From assembly GCF_001455965.1 (NCBI RefSeq), contig NZ_LKKO01000061.1:1-33377 (forward strand): a stretch of DNA of 33,377 nucleotides, given 5' to 3'. This DNA comes from Methylobacterium sp. GXS13 (GTDB lineage: Bacteria > Pseudomonadota > Alphaproteobacteria > Rhizobiales > Beijerinckiaceae). A model generated the notes under the pieces. The model did not search any database, was not told the origin of the DNA, and saw only the letters and a list, made by a program, of their open reading frames with translations. This document shows, in pieces, positions 1 through 7,821 of the stretch. The translations under genes were made by a program, and so were the position numbers. Each line of letters opens with the position of its first letter. Positions within the stretch are counted from its first letter, which is position 1.

Positions 1-1296
1 GAAATGCGGCGCCTTCTCGGCCTGCTGCTGGGCGGGGGCCGGGACGAACGGCGCGGCGGCGCGCGGCTGGGCCGGGGCGAGGTGGACCTCGTCACGAGCG
101 ACCGGCGCGGGCGCCTCGAACCGGGTCTCGGTCCGGGCCTCGGGGGCCGGACGCGGGGCGGCCGGCGCCAAGGTCTGTGCGGGAGCCTGGGCGATCGAGT
201 CCGTGCGGATGCTCGGAACCGGCGAAGACGCGCGGGCCCGGGCCTCGGCCCGCAGGCGCTCGGCCACCTCGGCGATGCGCTGCTCGGTCTCGGCGATGGC
301 CGGGTTGTTGGTCGAGTTGGCCGAGATCAGCAGCGGCTCGATACCGGTGGCGACCACCGACACGCGGATGATGCCGTCGAGGCTCTCGTCGAAGGTGGCG
401 CCCAGGATGATGTTGGCGTCCTGATCGACCTCCTCGCGGATGCGGGTGGCGGCCTCGTCGAGCTCGTACAGGGTCAGGTCGGAGCCGCCGGTGATCGAGA
501 TCAGCAGGCCGCGGGCGCCCTTCATGGAGACGTCGTCGAGGAGCGGGTTGGCGATGGCGGCTTCGGCGGCGCGGTTGGCGCGCTTCTCGCCCGACGCCTC
601 GCCGGTGCCCATCATGGCCTTGCCCATGCCGCGCATGATCGCCCGGACGTCGGCGAAGTCGAGGTTGATCAGGCCTTCCTTGACCATCAGGTCGGTGATG
701 CAGGCGACGCCCGAGTAGAGCACCTGGTCGGCCATCGCGAAGGCGTCGGCGAAGGTGGTCTTCTCGTTCGCGACCCGGAACAGGTTCTGGTTCGGGATCA
801 CGATCAGGGTGTCGACCGCGGCCTGCAGCTCCTGGATGCCGGACTCGGCGGTGCGCATGCGGCGCACGCCCTCGAACTGGAACGGCTTCGTGACGACGCC
901 GACCGTCAGGATACCCATGTCGCGGGCAGTGCGGGCGATGACCGGCGCGGCGCCGGGCCCGGTGCCGCCGCCCATGCCGGCGGTGATGAAGCACATGTGG
1001 GCGCCCGAGAGCTGGTCCCGGATCTCGTCGATCACCTCGTCGGCGGCAGCGGAACCGACCTCCGGGTGGGAGCCGGCGCCGAGGCCCTGGGTGACACCCA
1101 GGCCCATCTGGATCACCCGCTCCGCCTTCGAGGAAGTGAGCGCCTGCGCATCGGTGTTGGCGACCACGAACTCGCAGCCGAGCAGGCCCGACTCGATCAT
1201 GTTGTTGACTGCGTTGCCGCCTGCGCCGCCGACACCGAAGACGGTGATGCGGGGCTTGAGTTCCCGGATGTCCGGCGCCTGGAGGGTAATGGCCAT
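1..1296 (-). CDS. ftsZ: Cell division protein FtsZ (3' end cut by window edge)
   Basis: Tubulin-like GTPase that polymerises into the cytokinetic Z-ring under the inner membrane. The 432 codons in the window begin MAITLQAPDIRELKPRITVF. They show the N-terminal nucleotide-binding glycine loop (GVGGAGGNAVNNM, about residues 20-32) and the tubulin signature GGGTGPGAAPV near residue 108. The T7-loop region follows, and from about residue 320 a long Ala/Pro/Gln-rich linker of the kind seen in alphaproteobacterial FtsZ. The frame is still open at base 1, so the C-terminal FtsA-binding peptide lies outside. ATG at 1296 is the first start that places the Rossmann fold correctly. It follows ftsA by about 90 nt and is the last dcw gene here. 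Identification is very secure; only the C-terminus is unseen. Confidence 0.97.
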   Translation of the reverse strand, partial: MAITLQAPDIRELKPRITVFGVGGAGGNAVNNMIESGLLGCEFVVANTDAQALTSSKAERVIQMGLGVTQGLGAGSHPEVGSAAADEVIDEIRDQLSGAHMCFITAGMGGGTGPGAAPVIARTARDMGILTVGVVTKPFQFEGVRRMRTAESGIQELQAAVDTLIVIPNQNLFRVANEKTTFADAFAMADQVLYSGVACITDLMVKEGLINLDFADVRAIMRGMGKAMMGTGEASGEKRANRAAEAAIANPLLDDVSMKGARGLLISITGGSDLTLYELDEAATRIREEVDQDANIILGATFDESLDGIIRVSVVATGIEPLLISANSTNNPAIAETEQRIAEVAERLRAEARARASSPVPSIRTDSIAQAPAQTLAPAAPRPAPEARTETRFEAPAPVARDEVHLAPAQPRAAAPFVPAPAQQQAEKAPHF

Positions 1297-1388
1297 GGTG
1301 TCGAGCCTCTCGCTTACTCTGCTTTCCGTGCGGCGCTGCGGCGCCGATCTTTTTTCGATCCCCTGCCGGTGAGGGCGGGGGTGAAACC
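1297..1388 (-). promoter_or_regulatory. ftsA-ftsZ spacer with AT patch and hairpin
   Basis: This 92-nt spacer contains an AT-rich inverted motif at 1346-1360 (GATC, a run of six T, then CGATC on the plus strand). A GC-rich imperfect hairpin lies at about 1330-1345, just upstream of the ftsZ start. It is a reasonable place for a separate ftsZ promoter or leader control, as ftsZ commonly has its own promoter in alphaproteobacteria. I cannot assign clear -35/-10 boxes. Confidence 0.3.
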
Positions 1389-2711
1389 TTAGAAGCTGTC
1401 CCGGATCCAGCGCCCGACCCGGCTGATGTACCGGTCCGATCCCGTGGCCGCGAAGGCGCCGTGCCCCCGCGGTTCGAAGTGCTCGGCGTGGGCCACCTGC
1501 GGGTAGACCAGCAGGCCGACGGCGGCCGAGAAGGCCGGTCCCTTGGCCGCCTCGGGCAGGCCGCGGATCCCGAGCGCCCGGGCGCTCCGGACCTGGCCCT
1601 GGAGGACCCGCCGGGCGACCTCCGGCAGGCCGACGAGCTGGCTGGCGCCGCCCGTCAGCACCACCCGGCGGCCCGCCTGGGCGGCAAAGCCCGCGTCGCG
1701 CAGACGGTCGCGCACCAGCTCGACCACCTCCTCGACCCGCGGCTTGATGATCCGCACCAGCTGCGAGCGCGGGATGTGGGCCGGGGCCTCGCCCTCGTCC
1801 TCGCCGACCCCGTGTACGGCGATCATGTCGCGATCGTCGGACGGGGTGGAGAGGGCCGAGCCGTAGAGGGTCTTCAGCCGCTCGGCCGCGGCCATGCGGG
1901 TGGAGAGGCCCCGGGCGATGTCCATGGTCACGTGGTGGCCGCCGACCGCCACCGCGTCGACGTGGACGAGGTGGCCGCCCGAGAACACCCCGACGCTGGT
2001 CGTGCCGCCGCCCATGTCGACGACGCAGACACCCATCTCGGCCTCGTCATCCACCAGGGCCGAGAGCCCGGCGGCGTAGGGCGTGGCGATCACCGCCTCG
2101 ACCCCGAGATGGCAATGCTCCACCGCCAGCATGACGTTGCGGGCGGCGGCGAGCTCGCTGGTGACGACGTGCAGGTCGACCCCGAGGGCCTCGCCGATCA
2201 TGCCCGACGGATCGATGACCGCACCCTGGCCGTCCAGCGCGTAGCCGGTCGGCAGCGCGTGCATCACGGCCCGGCCGGGGCTGACGCCGTGGGCGCTCGC
2301 CGTCTCCAGCACCCGCTCGACATCGCTGCCGGTGACGGTGCCGGAGCGAACGTTCACTCGCGCCTGGAAATGCTGCGATGCGAGGCGGCCGCCGGACATG
2401 TTGACGATGACCGACTGGACCTCGACCTTGGCCATCCGTTCGGCGGCGTGCACCGCCTGCCGGATTGCGCCCTCGGCGGCAGCGAGATCGACGATCGCAC
2501 CACCCTTCAGCCCCAGCGAGCGCTGGTGGCCGATGCCGATGATCCGGGCGAGGTGCGTCCGGCCGCGCAGGGTCGAGAGCGCCTCGGCGGGCTGCAGCTC
2601 GGCGATAAGGCAGACGACCTTGCTGGTGCCGATGTCGAGCACCGAGAGGGTGGTCGAGCGTCGGGCCGAGAGCGGCTTCAGTCGCGGCGTGAGGCCGTGT
2701 TGGCTGTGCAT
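1389..2711 (-). CDS. ftsA: Cell division protein FtsA
   Basis: Actin-fold ATPase that tethers FtsZ polymers to the inner membrane and recruits later divisome proteins. From ATG 2711 the product is 440 aa. It shows the phosphate-1 motif LDIGTSKVVCLIAEL (about residues 25-39), the SHS2/1C region around residues 90-170, and the second phosphate motif CVVDMGGGTTSVGVF. The protein ends in an amphipathic helix (YISRVGRWIRDSF), the expected membrane-targeting sequence. The frame is open up to 2807 inside the ftsQ 3' end. I chose ATG 2711 because it gives the usual short N-terminus before the actin fold and avoids an Arg-rich extension. It lies 52 nt after ftsQ and about 90 nt before ftsZ, the normal ftsQ-ftsA-ftsZ order. 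Confidence 0.95.
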   Translation of the reverse strand: MHSQHGLTPRLKPLSARRSTTLSVLDIGTSKVVCLIAELQPAEALSTLRGRTHLARIIGIGHQRSLGLKGGAIVDLAAAEGAIRQAVHAAERMAKVEVQSVIVNMSGGRLASQHFQARVNVRSGTVTGSDVERVLETASAHGVSPGRAVMHALPTGYALDGQGAVIDPSGMIGEALGVDLHVVTSELAAARNVMLAVEHCHLGVEAVIATPYAAGLSALVDDEAEMGVCVVDMGGGTTSVGVFSGGHLVHVDAVAVGGHHVTMDIARGLSTRMAAAERLKTLYGSALSTPSDDRDMIAVHGVGEDEGEAPAHIPRSQLVRIIKPRVEEVVELVRDRLRDAGFAAQAGRRVVLTGGASQLVGLPEVARRVLQGQVRSARALGIRGLPEAAKGPAFSAAVGLLVYPQVAHAEHFEPRGHGAFAATGSDRYISRVGRWIRDSF

Positions 2712-2763
2712 TGACACTACCGGACGCAGAAGACGGGACGGGCGGAGATCGCGGTTGAGGGCA

Positions 2764-3720
2764 TCAGCTGGCCGCGCCCTTCTTCTTCGCCTTCTGGGCT
2801 TCCGCACGGGCGGCGGCGGCCTCCTCGGTCAGGCGCACCACCACGCGGTCGGGCATGCGCAGATCCACCGCGATGATGTCCTTCTCGAGCAGGCCGGCGT
2901 CGCGCTCGAACCGGACGAGGCGGGCGAGCGCCGCGGCCGGCTCGTTCTCGGGGAGGCGCACATCGACGCCGTCGAGCTTGAGGGTCCAGCGCCGGCCGGA
3001 GACGTAGGTCCCGGCCTTGATCCGCTCGGAGAGCGGCCCGGCGGCGGCGATGAGAGCGAGGTATTCCGGAAGCTTGTTGTTGGCGTCGTCGCCGACGACC
3101 AGCGGAAGGCTGGCGTAGCGGTCGTCCCGCATGGCGTCGATGACGGTACCGTCGGCTGCGATCACGTTGATCTCACCATTCTTCTGCCAGAGGGCGGCGG
3201 GCTCGCGCTCGACCTGGGTGATGGCGATCTCGTTCGGGTAGATCTTGCGGACCGAAGCCTGGGCGATCAGCGGCACGCGCAGCAGCTTCTCGCGCACCTC
3301 GACGACGTCCAGGAACGGGACCGAGGAGCGCCAGTCGATCCCGGCGGCGGCGAGCACCTCACGCTCGTACATCCGCGAGATGCCCGAGATGGTCACGCGC
3401 TCGACACCGAAGCCGAGGACCCGGGCGGCGATATCGAGGGGCCGGCCCTGCTCCGCCACGAAGGACTCGTAGCGCCCGCTTGCCACGAAGCCGGCGAGCG
3501 CCACGGCGGCGAGAGATACAGAGACGCCCACAGTGCCGACGCCCCGCGGCAAACGCTCGGTCAGCTGCTGGCCCTTGCGGGCCCGGCGCACCGAGAGAGA
3601 GCGGGCCGGGGCGCGTCCGGTCAGCCGGTTCAGCGCGGCGCCGACAAGGCGCGCGGGAAGGCTGCGACCGGCAGCGTCACCGCCGCTCAGCGATTCAGAG
3701 AAGCGTCCTCCACCATCCAT
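2764..3720 (-). CDS. ftsQ: Cell division protein FtsQ
   Basis: Bitopic inner-membrane divisome protein that links early and late division proteins through FtsL/FtsB. The 318-aa product has a basic cytoplasmic tail (residues 1-58), one hydrophobic segment (about 61-82, VGVSVSLAAVALAGFVAS), and a POTRA-type domain (about 92-160, with VERVTISGISRMYEREVLAAAG). The periplasmic beta domain runs to about 295, followed by an Ala/Lys-rich C-terminal tail. The start overlaps the ddl 3' end by 34 nt, so the two are translationally close. An AT-rich island inside ddl, about 165-230 nt upstream, may hold its promoter. FtsQ is weakly conserved in sequence, but topology, domain order and position are all as expected. 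Confidence 0.93.
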   Translation of the reverse strand: MDGGGRFSESLSGGDAAGRSLPARLVGAALNRLTGRAPARSLSVRRARKGQQLTERLPRGVGTVGVSVSLAAVALAGFVASGRYESFVAEQGRPLDIAARVLGFGVERVTISGISRMYEREVLAAAGIDWRSSVPFLDVVEVREKLLRVPLIAQASVRKIYPNEIAITQVEREPAALWQKNGEINVIAADGTVIDAMRDDRYASLPLVVGDDANNKLPEYLALIAAAGPLSERIKAGTYVSGRRWTLKLDGVDVRLPENEPAAALARLVRFERDAGLLEKDIIAVDLRMPDRVVVRLTEEAAAARAEAQKAKKKGAAS

Positions 3721-4610
3721 CGGACGAGCTCACCGAAACCAAGGCCCGCATGGGCCGCCATCTCAGGCACAAGGCTCGTCTGGGTCATGCCGGGTTGCGT
3801 GTTGACCTCCAGAACCACGAGCAAACCGGTTCCACCCGGTGTGTCGTCGTAGCGAAGGTCGGCACGGCTGACGCCCCGGCAGCCCAGTGCTTGATGCGCC
3901 GTTAACGACAACTCTTGGACACGCTGGTAAACATTTGGTTTAAGTTCGGCCGGCAGCACGTGGACCGAGCCCCCCGGGGCGTACTTCGCGTCGTAGTCGT
4001 ACCACTCCCCCGTGGAGGCCTTGACCTCAATCACCCCGAGGGCCTTGTCGCCCATCACCCCGCAGGTGAGCTCGCGACCGGCTATGTAAGGTTCTGCAAG
4101 GACTTGCTCGCCGAACGTCCACTCTTCCGAGGCGAGGATCTGGGGTGGGTGCGACCGGCCGTCGCGCACGATGATGACCCCCATCGAGGAGCCCTCGGCG
4201 ATCGGCTTGACCACGTAGGGCGGCGGCAGGGGGTGGTTTTTTGCGGCCTCGAACCGGTTAACGATCCGACCCTCGGGCACGTCGACGCCGGCGGCGCGCA
4301 TCACCGTCTTCGCCCGCTCCTTGTTCATGGCCAGCGCCGAGGCGAGCACGCCGGAATGGGTGTAGGGAATCTTCAGGATCTCCAGCAGGCCCTGGATCGT
4401 GCCGTCCTCGCCGTCCGGGCCGTGCAGGGCATTGAAGGCCACGTCCGGTCGCAGGGCGGTGAGCACGGAGGCGATGTCGGCGCCGACATCGACCCGGGTG
4501 ACCCGGTACCCCTCCCCTTCGAGCGCCGCGGCGCAGGCCGCGCCGGAGCTGAGCGAGACCTCGCGCTCGGCGGAGGTGCCGCCCAGGAGGACGGCGACGT
4601 GCTTGGACAT
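3687..4610 (-). CDS. ddl: D-alanine--D-alanine ligase
   Basis: ATP-grasp ligase that joins two D-Ala to make the terminal dipeptide added by MurF. The 307 aa match the DdlB length. The N-terminus has the substrate-domain motif VAVLLGGTSAEREVSLSSG. The middle has the ATP-grasp loop (PPYVVKPIAEGSSMGV, about residues 128-143). The C-terminal part has the Mg/ATP site (LLVVLEVNTQPGMTQTSLVPEMA) with conserved Glu and Asn ligands. The start is the first ATG before the N-terminal beta strand. It lies between murB and ftsQ as in most alphaproteobacteria and overlaps ftsQ by 34 nt. An unusual AT-rich codon stretch occurs near residues 220-242. Confidence 0.96.
   Translation of the reverse strand: MSKHVAVLLGGTSAEREVSLSSGAACAAALEGEGYRVTRVDVGADIASVLTALRPDVAFNALHGPDGEDGTIQGLLEILKIPYTHSGVLASALAMNKERAKTVMRAAGVDVPEGRIVNRFEAAKNHPLPPPYVVKPIAEGSSMGVIIVRDGRSHPPQILASEEWTFGEQVLAEPYIAGRELTCGVMGDKALGVIEVKASTGEWYDYDAKYAPGGSVHVLPAELKPNVYQRVQELSLTAHQALGCRGVSRADLRYDDTPGGTGLLVVLEVNTQPGMTQTSLVPEMAAHAGLGFGELVRWMVEDASLNR
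3885..3950 (-). promoter_or_regulatory. AT-rich, rare-codon island inside ddl; candidate internal promoter for ftsQAZ
   Basis: Within ddl the GC content drops sharply and the codons switch to forms otherwise rare here (CTT, AAA, CCA, AAT, GTT, TTA, CAA, CAT). The stretch carries GTTAACG (3901-3907) and the half-palindrome GTAAAC-ATTTG-GTTTAAG (3927-3944). TTAA(C)-type half-sites resemble the binding motif of the cell-cycle regulator CtrA, which in Caulobacter activates a separate ftsQA promoter. The location fits such a promoter, but no -35/-10 pair is convincing. The function is inferred. Confidence 0.35.
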
Positions 4611-4629
4611 GGTGGGCTCCTCGGAAAGG

Positions 4630-4698
4630 TCAGTCTCGAACGGGGACGTAGGCGGAGACGGTGCCGCCGGCCGGCTCGATCATCACCGCGTCGCGCAT
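4630..4698 (-). CDS. Possible 22-aa leader/small peptide between murB and ddl
   Basis: The 113-nt murB-ddl spacer contains a complete 22-codon frame starting MRDAVMIEPAGGTV and ending before the ddl start. A purine-rich GAAGGGAACGG sits at ribosome-binding distance. I recognise no family. It could be a genuine microprotein, a translational-coupling leader or chance; only its position and possible binding site support it. Confidence 0.2.
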   Translation of the reverse strand: MRDAVMIEPAGGTVSAYVPVRD

Positions 4699-4723
4699 GA
4701 TCCGTTCCCTTCGCGCCTCGATC

Positions 4724-5650
4724 TCAGGTCTCGATCGCAGGCACGCCGATCCGCCGGATCTCCCAGCGCAGCGCGATCCCGCTGGTCTCCCACACCCGGC
4801 GCCGGACCTCCTCGCCCAGCCCCTCGATGTCGGCGGCGGTGGCGCCGCCGGTGTTGATCAGGAAGTTGCAATGCATCGGCGAGACCTGGGCACCACCCCG
4901 GGTCAGGCCCCGGCAGCCGGCGGCGTCGATCAGCTGCCAGGCCTTGCCGCCCTCCGGGTTGGCGAAGGTCGAGCCGCCGGTACGCTCGCGGATCGGCTGC
5001 GCGGCCTCGCGGGCGGCGGTCACACGCTCCATCTCGGCCTCGATCGCGGCGCGGTCGCCAGGCTTTCCGCGAAACAGGGCGCGGGTGAAGATCACGTCCT
5101 CGGGCGCATCGGAATGGCGGTAGGAGAACCCCATATCGGCGTGGCCGAAACGGCGCAGCGCGCCGGTCCGGTCGATGCCATGGGCCTCGACCAGCACGTC
5201 CGTGGTCTCGCCGCCATGGGCGCCGGCGTTCATGCGGAGGGCGCCGCCGATCGAGCCCGGGATGCCCCGATAGAAGGCGAGCCCGTCGAGCCCGGCCTCG
5301 GCCGCCGCCTTAGCGAGGCGCATATCCGGCACGGCGGTACCGACTTGTAGCGTCTCGCCATCGATCGCAATGCTGCCGAACGCCTTGCCGCCGAGCCGGA
5401 TGACCACGCCCGGTACCCCACCATCGCGGACGATCAGGTTCGAGCCGAGGCCGATCGCCGTGACCGGCACGTCCGGCTCCAAGGCGGCGAGCAGGAGCGC
5501 GAGATCCTCCTCGTCGGCCGGGGTGAACAGAACCTCGGCCGGGCCGCCGACCCGGAACCAGGTGAGTTCGGCCAGCGGCTGATCGGCGATCAGGCGCCCG
5601 CGCACGGTCGGCGCGGCGGCGCGGATTCGGTCGTGAAGCGATGCGGTCAT
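4724..5650 (-). CDS. murB: UDP-N-acetylenolpyruvoylglucosamine reductase MurB
   Basis: FAD-dependent, NADPH-using reductase that converts UDP-GlcNAc-enolpyruvate to UDP-MurNAc in the cytoplasm. The 308-aa protein shows the FAD/PCMH fold: TWFRVGGPAEVLFTP (about residues 29-43), IGLGSNLIVRDGG (about 66-78) and FYRGIPGSIGGALRMNAGAHGGE (about 124-146). The catalytic-serine region is GGSTFANPEGGKAW (about 225-238). A C-terminal Glu-containing helix completes it. The length and lack of the extra C-terminal domain suggest the short type II form. It lies upstream of ddl, with about 113 nt between. Its 5' side faces the remnant toxin-antitoxin pair, which breaks the usual murC-murB link, so murB probably has its own promoter in 5651-5700. 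Confidence 0.96.
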   Translation of the reverse strand: MTASLHDRIRAAAPTVRGRLIADQPLAELTWFRVGGPAEVLFTPADEEDLALLLAALEPDVPVTAIGLGSNLIVRDGGVPGVVIRLGGKAFGSIAIDGETLQVGTAVPDMRLAKAAAEAGLDGLAFYRGIPGSIGGALRMNAGAHGGETTDVLVEAHGIDRTGALRRFGHADMGFSYRHSDAPEDVIFTRALFRGKPGDRAAIEAEMERVTAAREAAQPIRERTGGSTFANPEGGKAWQLIDAAGCRGLTRGGAQVSPMHCNFLINTGGATAADIEGLGEEVRRRVWETSGIALRWEIRRIGVPAIET

Positions 5651-5700
5651 GCTAAGCTTTGCACCGGATCAACCGGCTCGCTTGAGGGAATCAGGGCGGG

Positions 5701-5977
5701 ATGGCCAAGGATACCGGCAGAAGCCTGGTCTTCGCCCGTGCGGCAGCCCGCAGCCCGCAGCCTGAGCCGGATGCCGAGGCCGACCAAAGACCTGATCCGC
5801 CAGAAGCTGGGTCTCGACGCACAAGATCCGGACAGCCTCGCCAACAACGTGAAGGCGCTCCGGGGCGCGGGAGATCGCTACCGTTTGCGGGTTGGTGATT
5901 GGCGCGCGGTCTTCAAGATCGAGGCCGATCGGATCATTGTCCATGCCGTCGGCCCACGCGGCTGGATCTACGGCTAG
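5701..5977 (+). pseudogene. RelE/HigB-family toxin, frameshifted by a 7-bp tandem duplication
   Basis: The ATG at 5701 opens with MAKDTGRSLVFARAAARS, a typical RelE-type first strand and helix, but this frame then loses family resemblance. The rest of the toxin continues in the +2 frame from about 5757: SLSRMPRPTKDLIRQKLGL through RYRLRVGDWRAVFKIE to GPRGWIYG, stop TAG 5975-5977. The break coincides with GCAGCCC repeated at 5743-5749 and 5750-5756 with a partial third copy after. Removing one 7-bp unit joins the halves into a normal toxin of about 89 aa. The Arg residues of the YRLRVGDWR strand are present. A truncated protein from ATG 5771 would lack the N-terminal strand and helix. The downstream antitoxin is also broken. 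I infer a dead toxin from a mobile TA module inserted between murC and murB. Confidence 0.8.
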
Positions 5978-5978
5978 G

Positions 5979-6371
5979 ATAGCGCCCGTAACCATCGTCA
6001 GAACCCGGACGCCCTCCGGAGAGGCCATCGTGATCCTGCCGGAGGTGGAATTCGAGCGGCTGCGCGAGTTGGCGGAGGATACGCTCGACACGCGCGTCAT
6101 CGAGGGGTTGCAGAGGCACTTGAACGCCGGCGTCGAAGAACTCCTGGACGAGGCCGATCTCGATGCCTTGCGCGCGGCACCGAGCCTCCTGGCGTTCTGA
6201 AGCGCCAGGCGGGGGATGACGGTGGCCGCACCGGCGCGCGACAGCGCAGTGCCCGAGGGGCAACTCACCACGCTGGAAACGGGCGCGGGCACGGCCGATC
6301 CCGCCGTCTATGAACGGCTTGCACGGGCGCTCGACATCGCCGTCGAGGACCTCGTGCCGGACTCGGTCTGA
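5979..6371 (+). pseudogene. Cognate antitoxin with Xre-type HTH, split by an in-frame TGA
   Basis: One reading frame encodes an N-terminal antitoxin segment (VTIVRTRTPSGEAIVILPEV, then EFERLRELAEDTLD) ending at TGA 6198-6200 after APSLLAF. The same frame then continues without further stops as ARRGMTVAAPARDSAVPEGQ up to DIAVEDLVPDSV, stop TGA 6369-6371. This second part is a helix-turn-helix (Xre-like) domain. Antitoxins of this type usually have Trp at about the TGA position, so a TGG to TGA change is the simplest explanation. No ATG, GTG or TTG lies next to the conserved start, and an ATA (5979-5981) stands where a start would be expected right after the toxin stop. Toxin-before-antitoxin order resembles HigBA. 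It ends 17 nt from the convergent murC stop. Confidence 0.72.
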
Positions 6372-6387
6372 TCGACGCCCATCCCGC

Positions 6388-7794
6388 TCACTTCCCCCGC
6401 GCGGCGAGTTCGCTCGGCAGCGCGTAAGCCCATTGCGTGATCGTGCCGGCGCCCAGGCACACGACGTAGTCGGTGGGCTTGGCGAGTTCGGCGACGATTC
6501 CCGCCAGCTCCTCGGGGCGCTCCAGGGGACGGGCGTCGCGGTGGCCGCGGGAGCGCAGGCCCGACACCAGGGCGTCCCGATCGATCCCTTCGATCGGCGC
6601 CTCGCCGGCCGTGTAGACCGGGGCGACGATCACCGTGTCGGCATCGTTGAAGCAGGTGCAGAAATCGTCGAACAGCGACGCGAGCCGGGTGTAGCGGTGC
6701 GGCTGCACCACCGCGATGACGTTGCCGTCGGTCGAGGCGCGGGCGGCCTTGAGCACCGCCTTGATCTCCACCGGATGGTGTCCGTAATCGTCGAAGATCG
6801 TCGCCCCGTTCCACTCGCCGGTGCGGGTGAAGCGGCGCTTGACCCCGCCGAAGCCCGCCAGGGCCCGGCGGATCGCGTCGTGCGAGACGCCGAGCTCGTT
6901 GGCGACGGCGAGCGCTGCGGTGGCGTTGAGCGCGTTGTGCTTGCCCGGCATCGGCAGGACGAGATCTTCCATCTCCATGCGGAAGCCCGGGCGCCGGTCG
7001 CGGATCATCACGCGGAACCGGCTCTGGCCGCCCTTCAGGTCCACGTCGAGCAGGCGCACGTCGGCCTGGGGGTTCTCGCCGTAAGTGATGATGCGCCGGT
7101 CCTCGATATGCCCGACCATGTCCTGCACCACCGGGTGGTCGGTGCACATCACCGCGAAGCCGTAGAACGGGATGTTGTCGATGAAGCGCCGGAACGCGTC
7201 CTTCACCGCATCGAACGAGCCGAAATGGTCGAGATGCTCGGGATCGATGTTGGTGACGATGGCGACGTCGGCGGGCAGCTTGAGGAAGGTACCGTCGGAT
7301 TCGTCGGCCTCCACCACCATCCAGTCGCCCTCGCCCATTCGGGCGTTGGTGCCGTAGGCGTTGATGATGCCGCCGTTGATTACCGTCGGGTCGAGGTTGC
7401 CGGCGTCGAGCAGAGTGGCCACCAGCGAGGTCGTGGTGGTCTTGCCGTGGGTGCCCGCGATCGCGACGCAGGACTTGAAGCGCATCAGCTCGGCCAGCAT
7501 CTCGGCGCGGCGGACCACCGGCAGGCGACGCTCGCGGGCGGCCTGAAGCTCCGGGTTGTCCCGACGGATCGCCGTCGAGACCACCACCAGGGCGGCCGCG
7601 TCGACGTTCTCGGCCTTGTGGCCGACGAAGGTGCGGATACCGTTCTCGGCCAGCCGGCGAACATTGGCGTTGTCCGAGGCGTCGGAGCCCTGGACCGTAT
7701 AGCCGAGGTTGCTCATCACCTCGGCGATGCCGGACATGCCGATGCCGCCGATGCCGATGAAATGGATGGGGCCGAGCTTGTCGGGCAGCTTCAT
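6388..7794 (-). CDS. murC: UDP-N-acetylmuramate--L-alanine ligase MurC
   Basis: Cytoplasmic Mur ligase that adds L-Ala to UDP-MurNAc using ATP. From ATG 7794 the product is 468 aa, normal for MurC. It starts MKLPDKLGPIHFIGIGGIGM with the glycine-rich dinucleotide-like loop (13-21). The ATP P-loop GTHGKTTTT lies at 114-122. The central domain has EADESDGTFLKLP and the HLDHFGSFD region. The C-terminal domain has DDYGHHPVEIKAVLKAAR and VQPHRYTRL. The frame extends nine codons upstream to 7821, but ATG 7794 matches the conserved N-terminus. A palindromic repeat separates it from murG, and the dead TA pair separates it from murB. Confidence 0.96.
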   Translation of the reverse strand: MKLPDKLGPIHFIGIGGIGMSGIAEVMSNLGYTVQGSDASDNANVRRLAENGIRTFVGHKAENVDAAALVVVSTAIRRDNPELQAARERRLPVVRRAEMLAELMRFKSCVAIAGTHGKTTTTSLVATLLDAGNLDPTVINGGIINAYGTNARMGEGDWMVVEADESDGTFLKLPADVAIVTNIDPEHLDHFGSFDAVKDAFRRFIDNIPFYGFAVMCTDHPVVQDMVGHIEDRRIITYGENPQADVRLLDVDLKGGQSRFRVMIRDRRPGFRMEMEDLVLPMPGKHNALNATAALAVANELGVSHDAIRRALAGFGGVKRRFTRTGEWNGATIFDDYGHHPVEIKAVLKAARASTDGNVIAVVQPHRYTRLASLFDDFCTCFNDADTVIVAPVYTAGEAPIEGIDRDALVSGLRSRGHRDARPLERPEELAGIVAELAKPTDYVVCLGAGTITQWAYALPSELAARGK

Positions 7795-7821
7795 CTGTCG
7801 TCGTACCTTCCGTAAAGTCAT

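Noticed and set aside
4..1392. Plus-strand open frame opposite ftsZ
   Set aside because: ftsZ on the minus strand has the tubulin signature; this is its antisense shadow.
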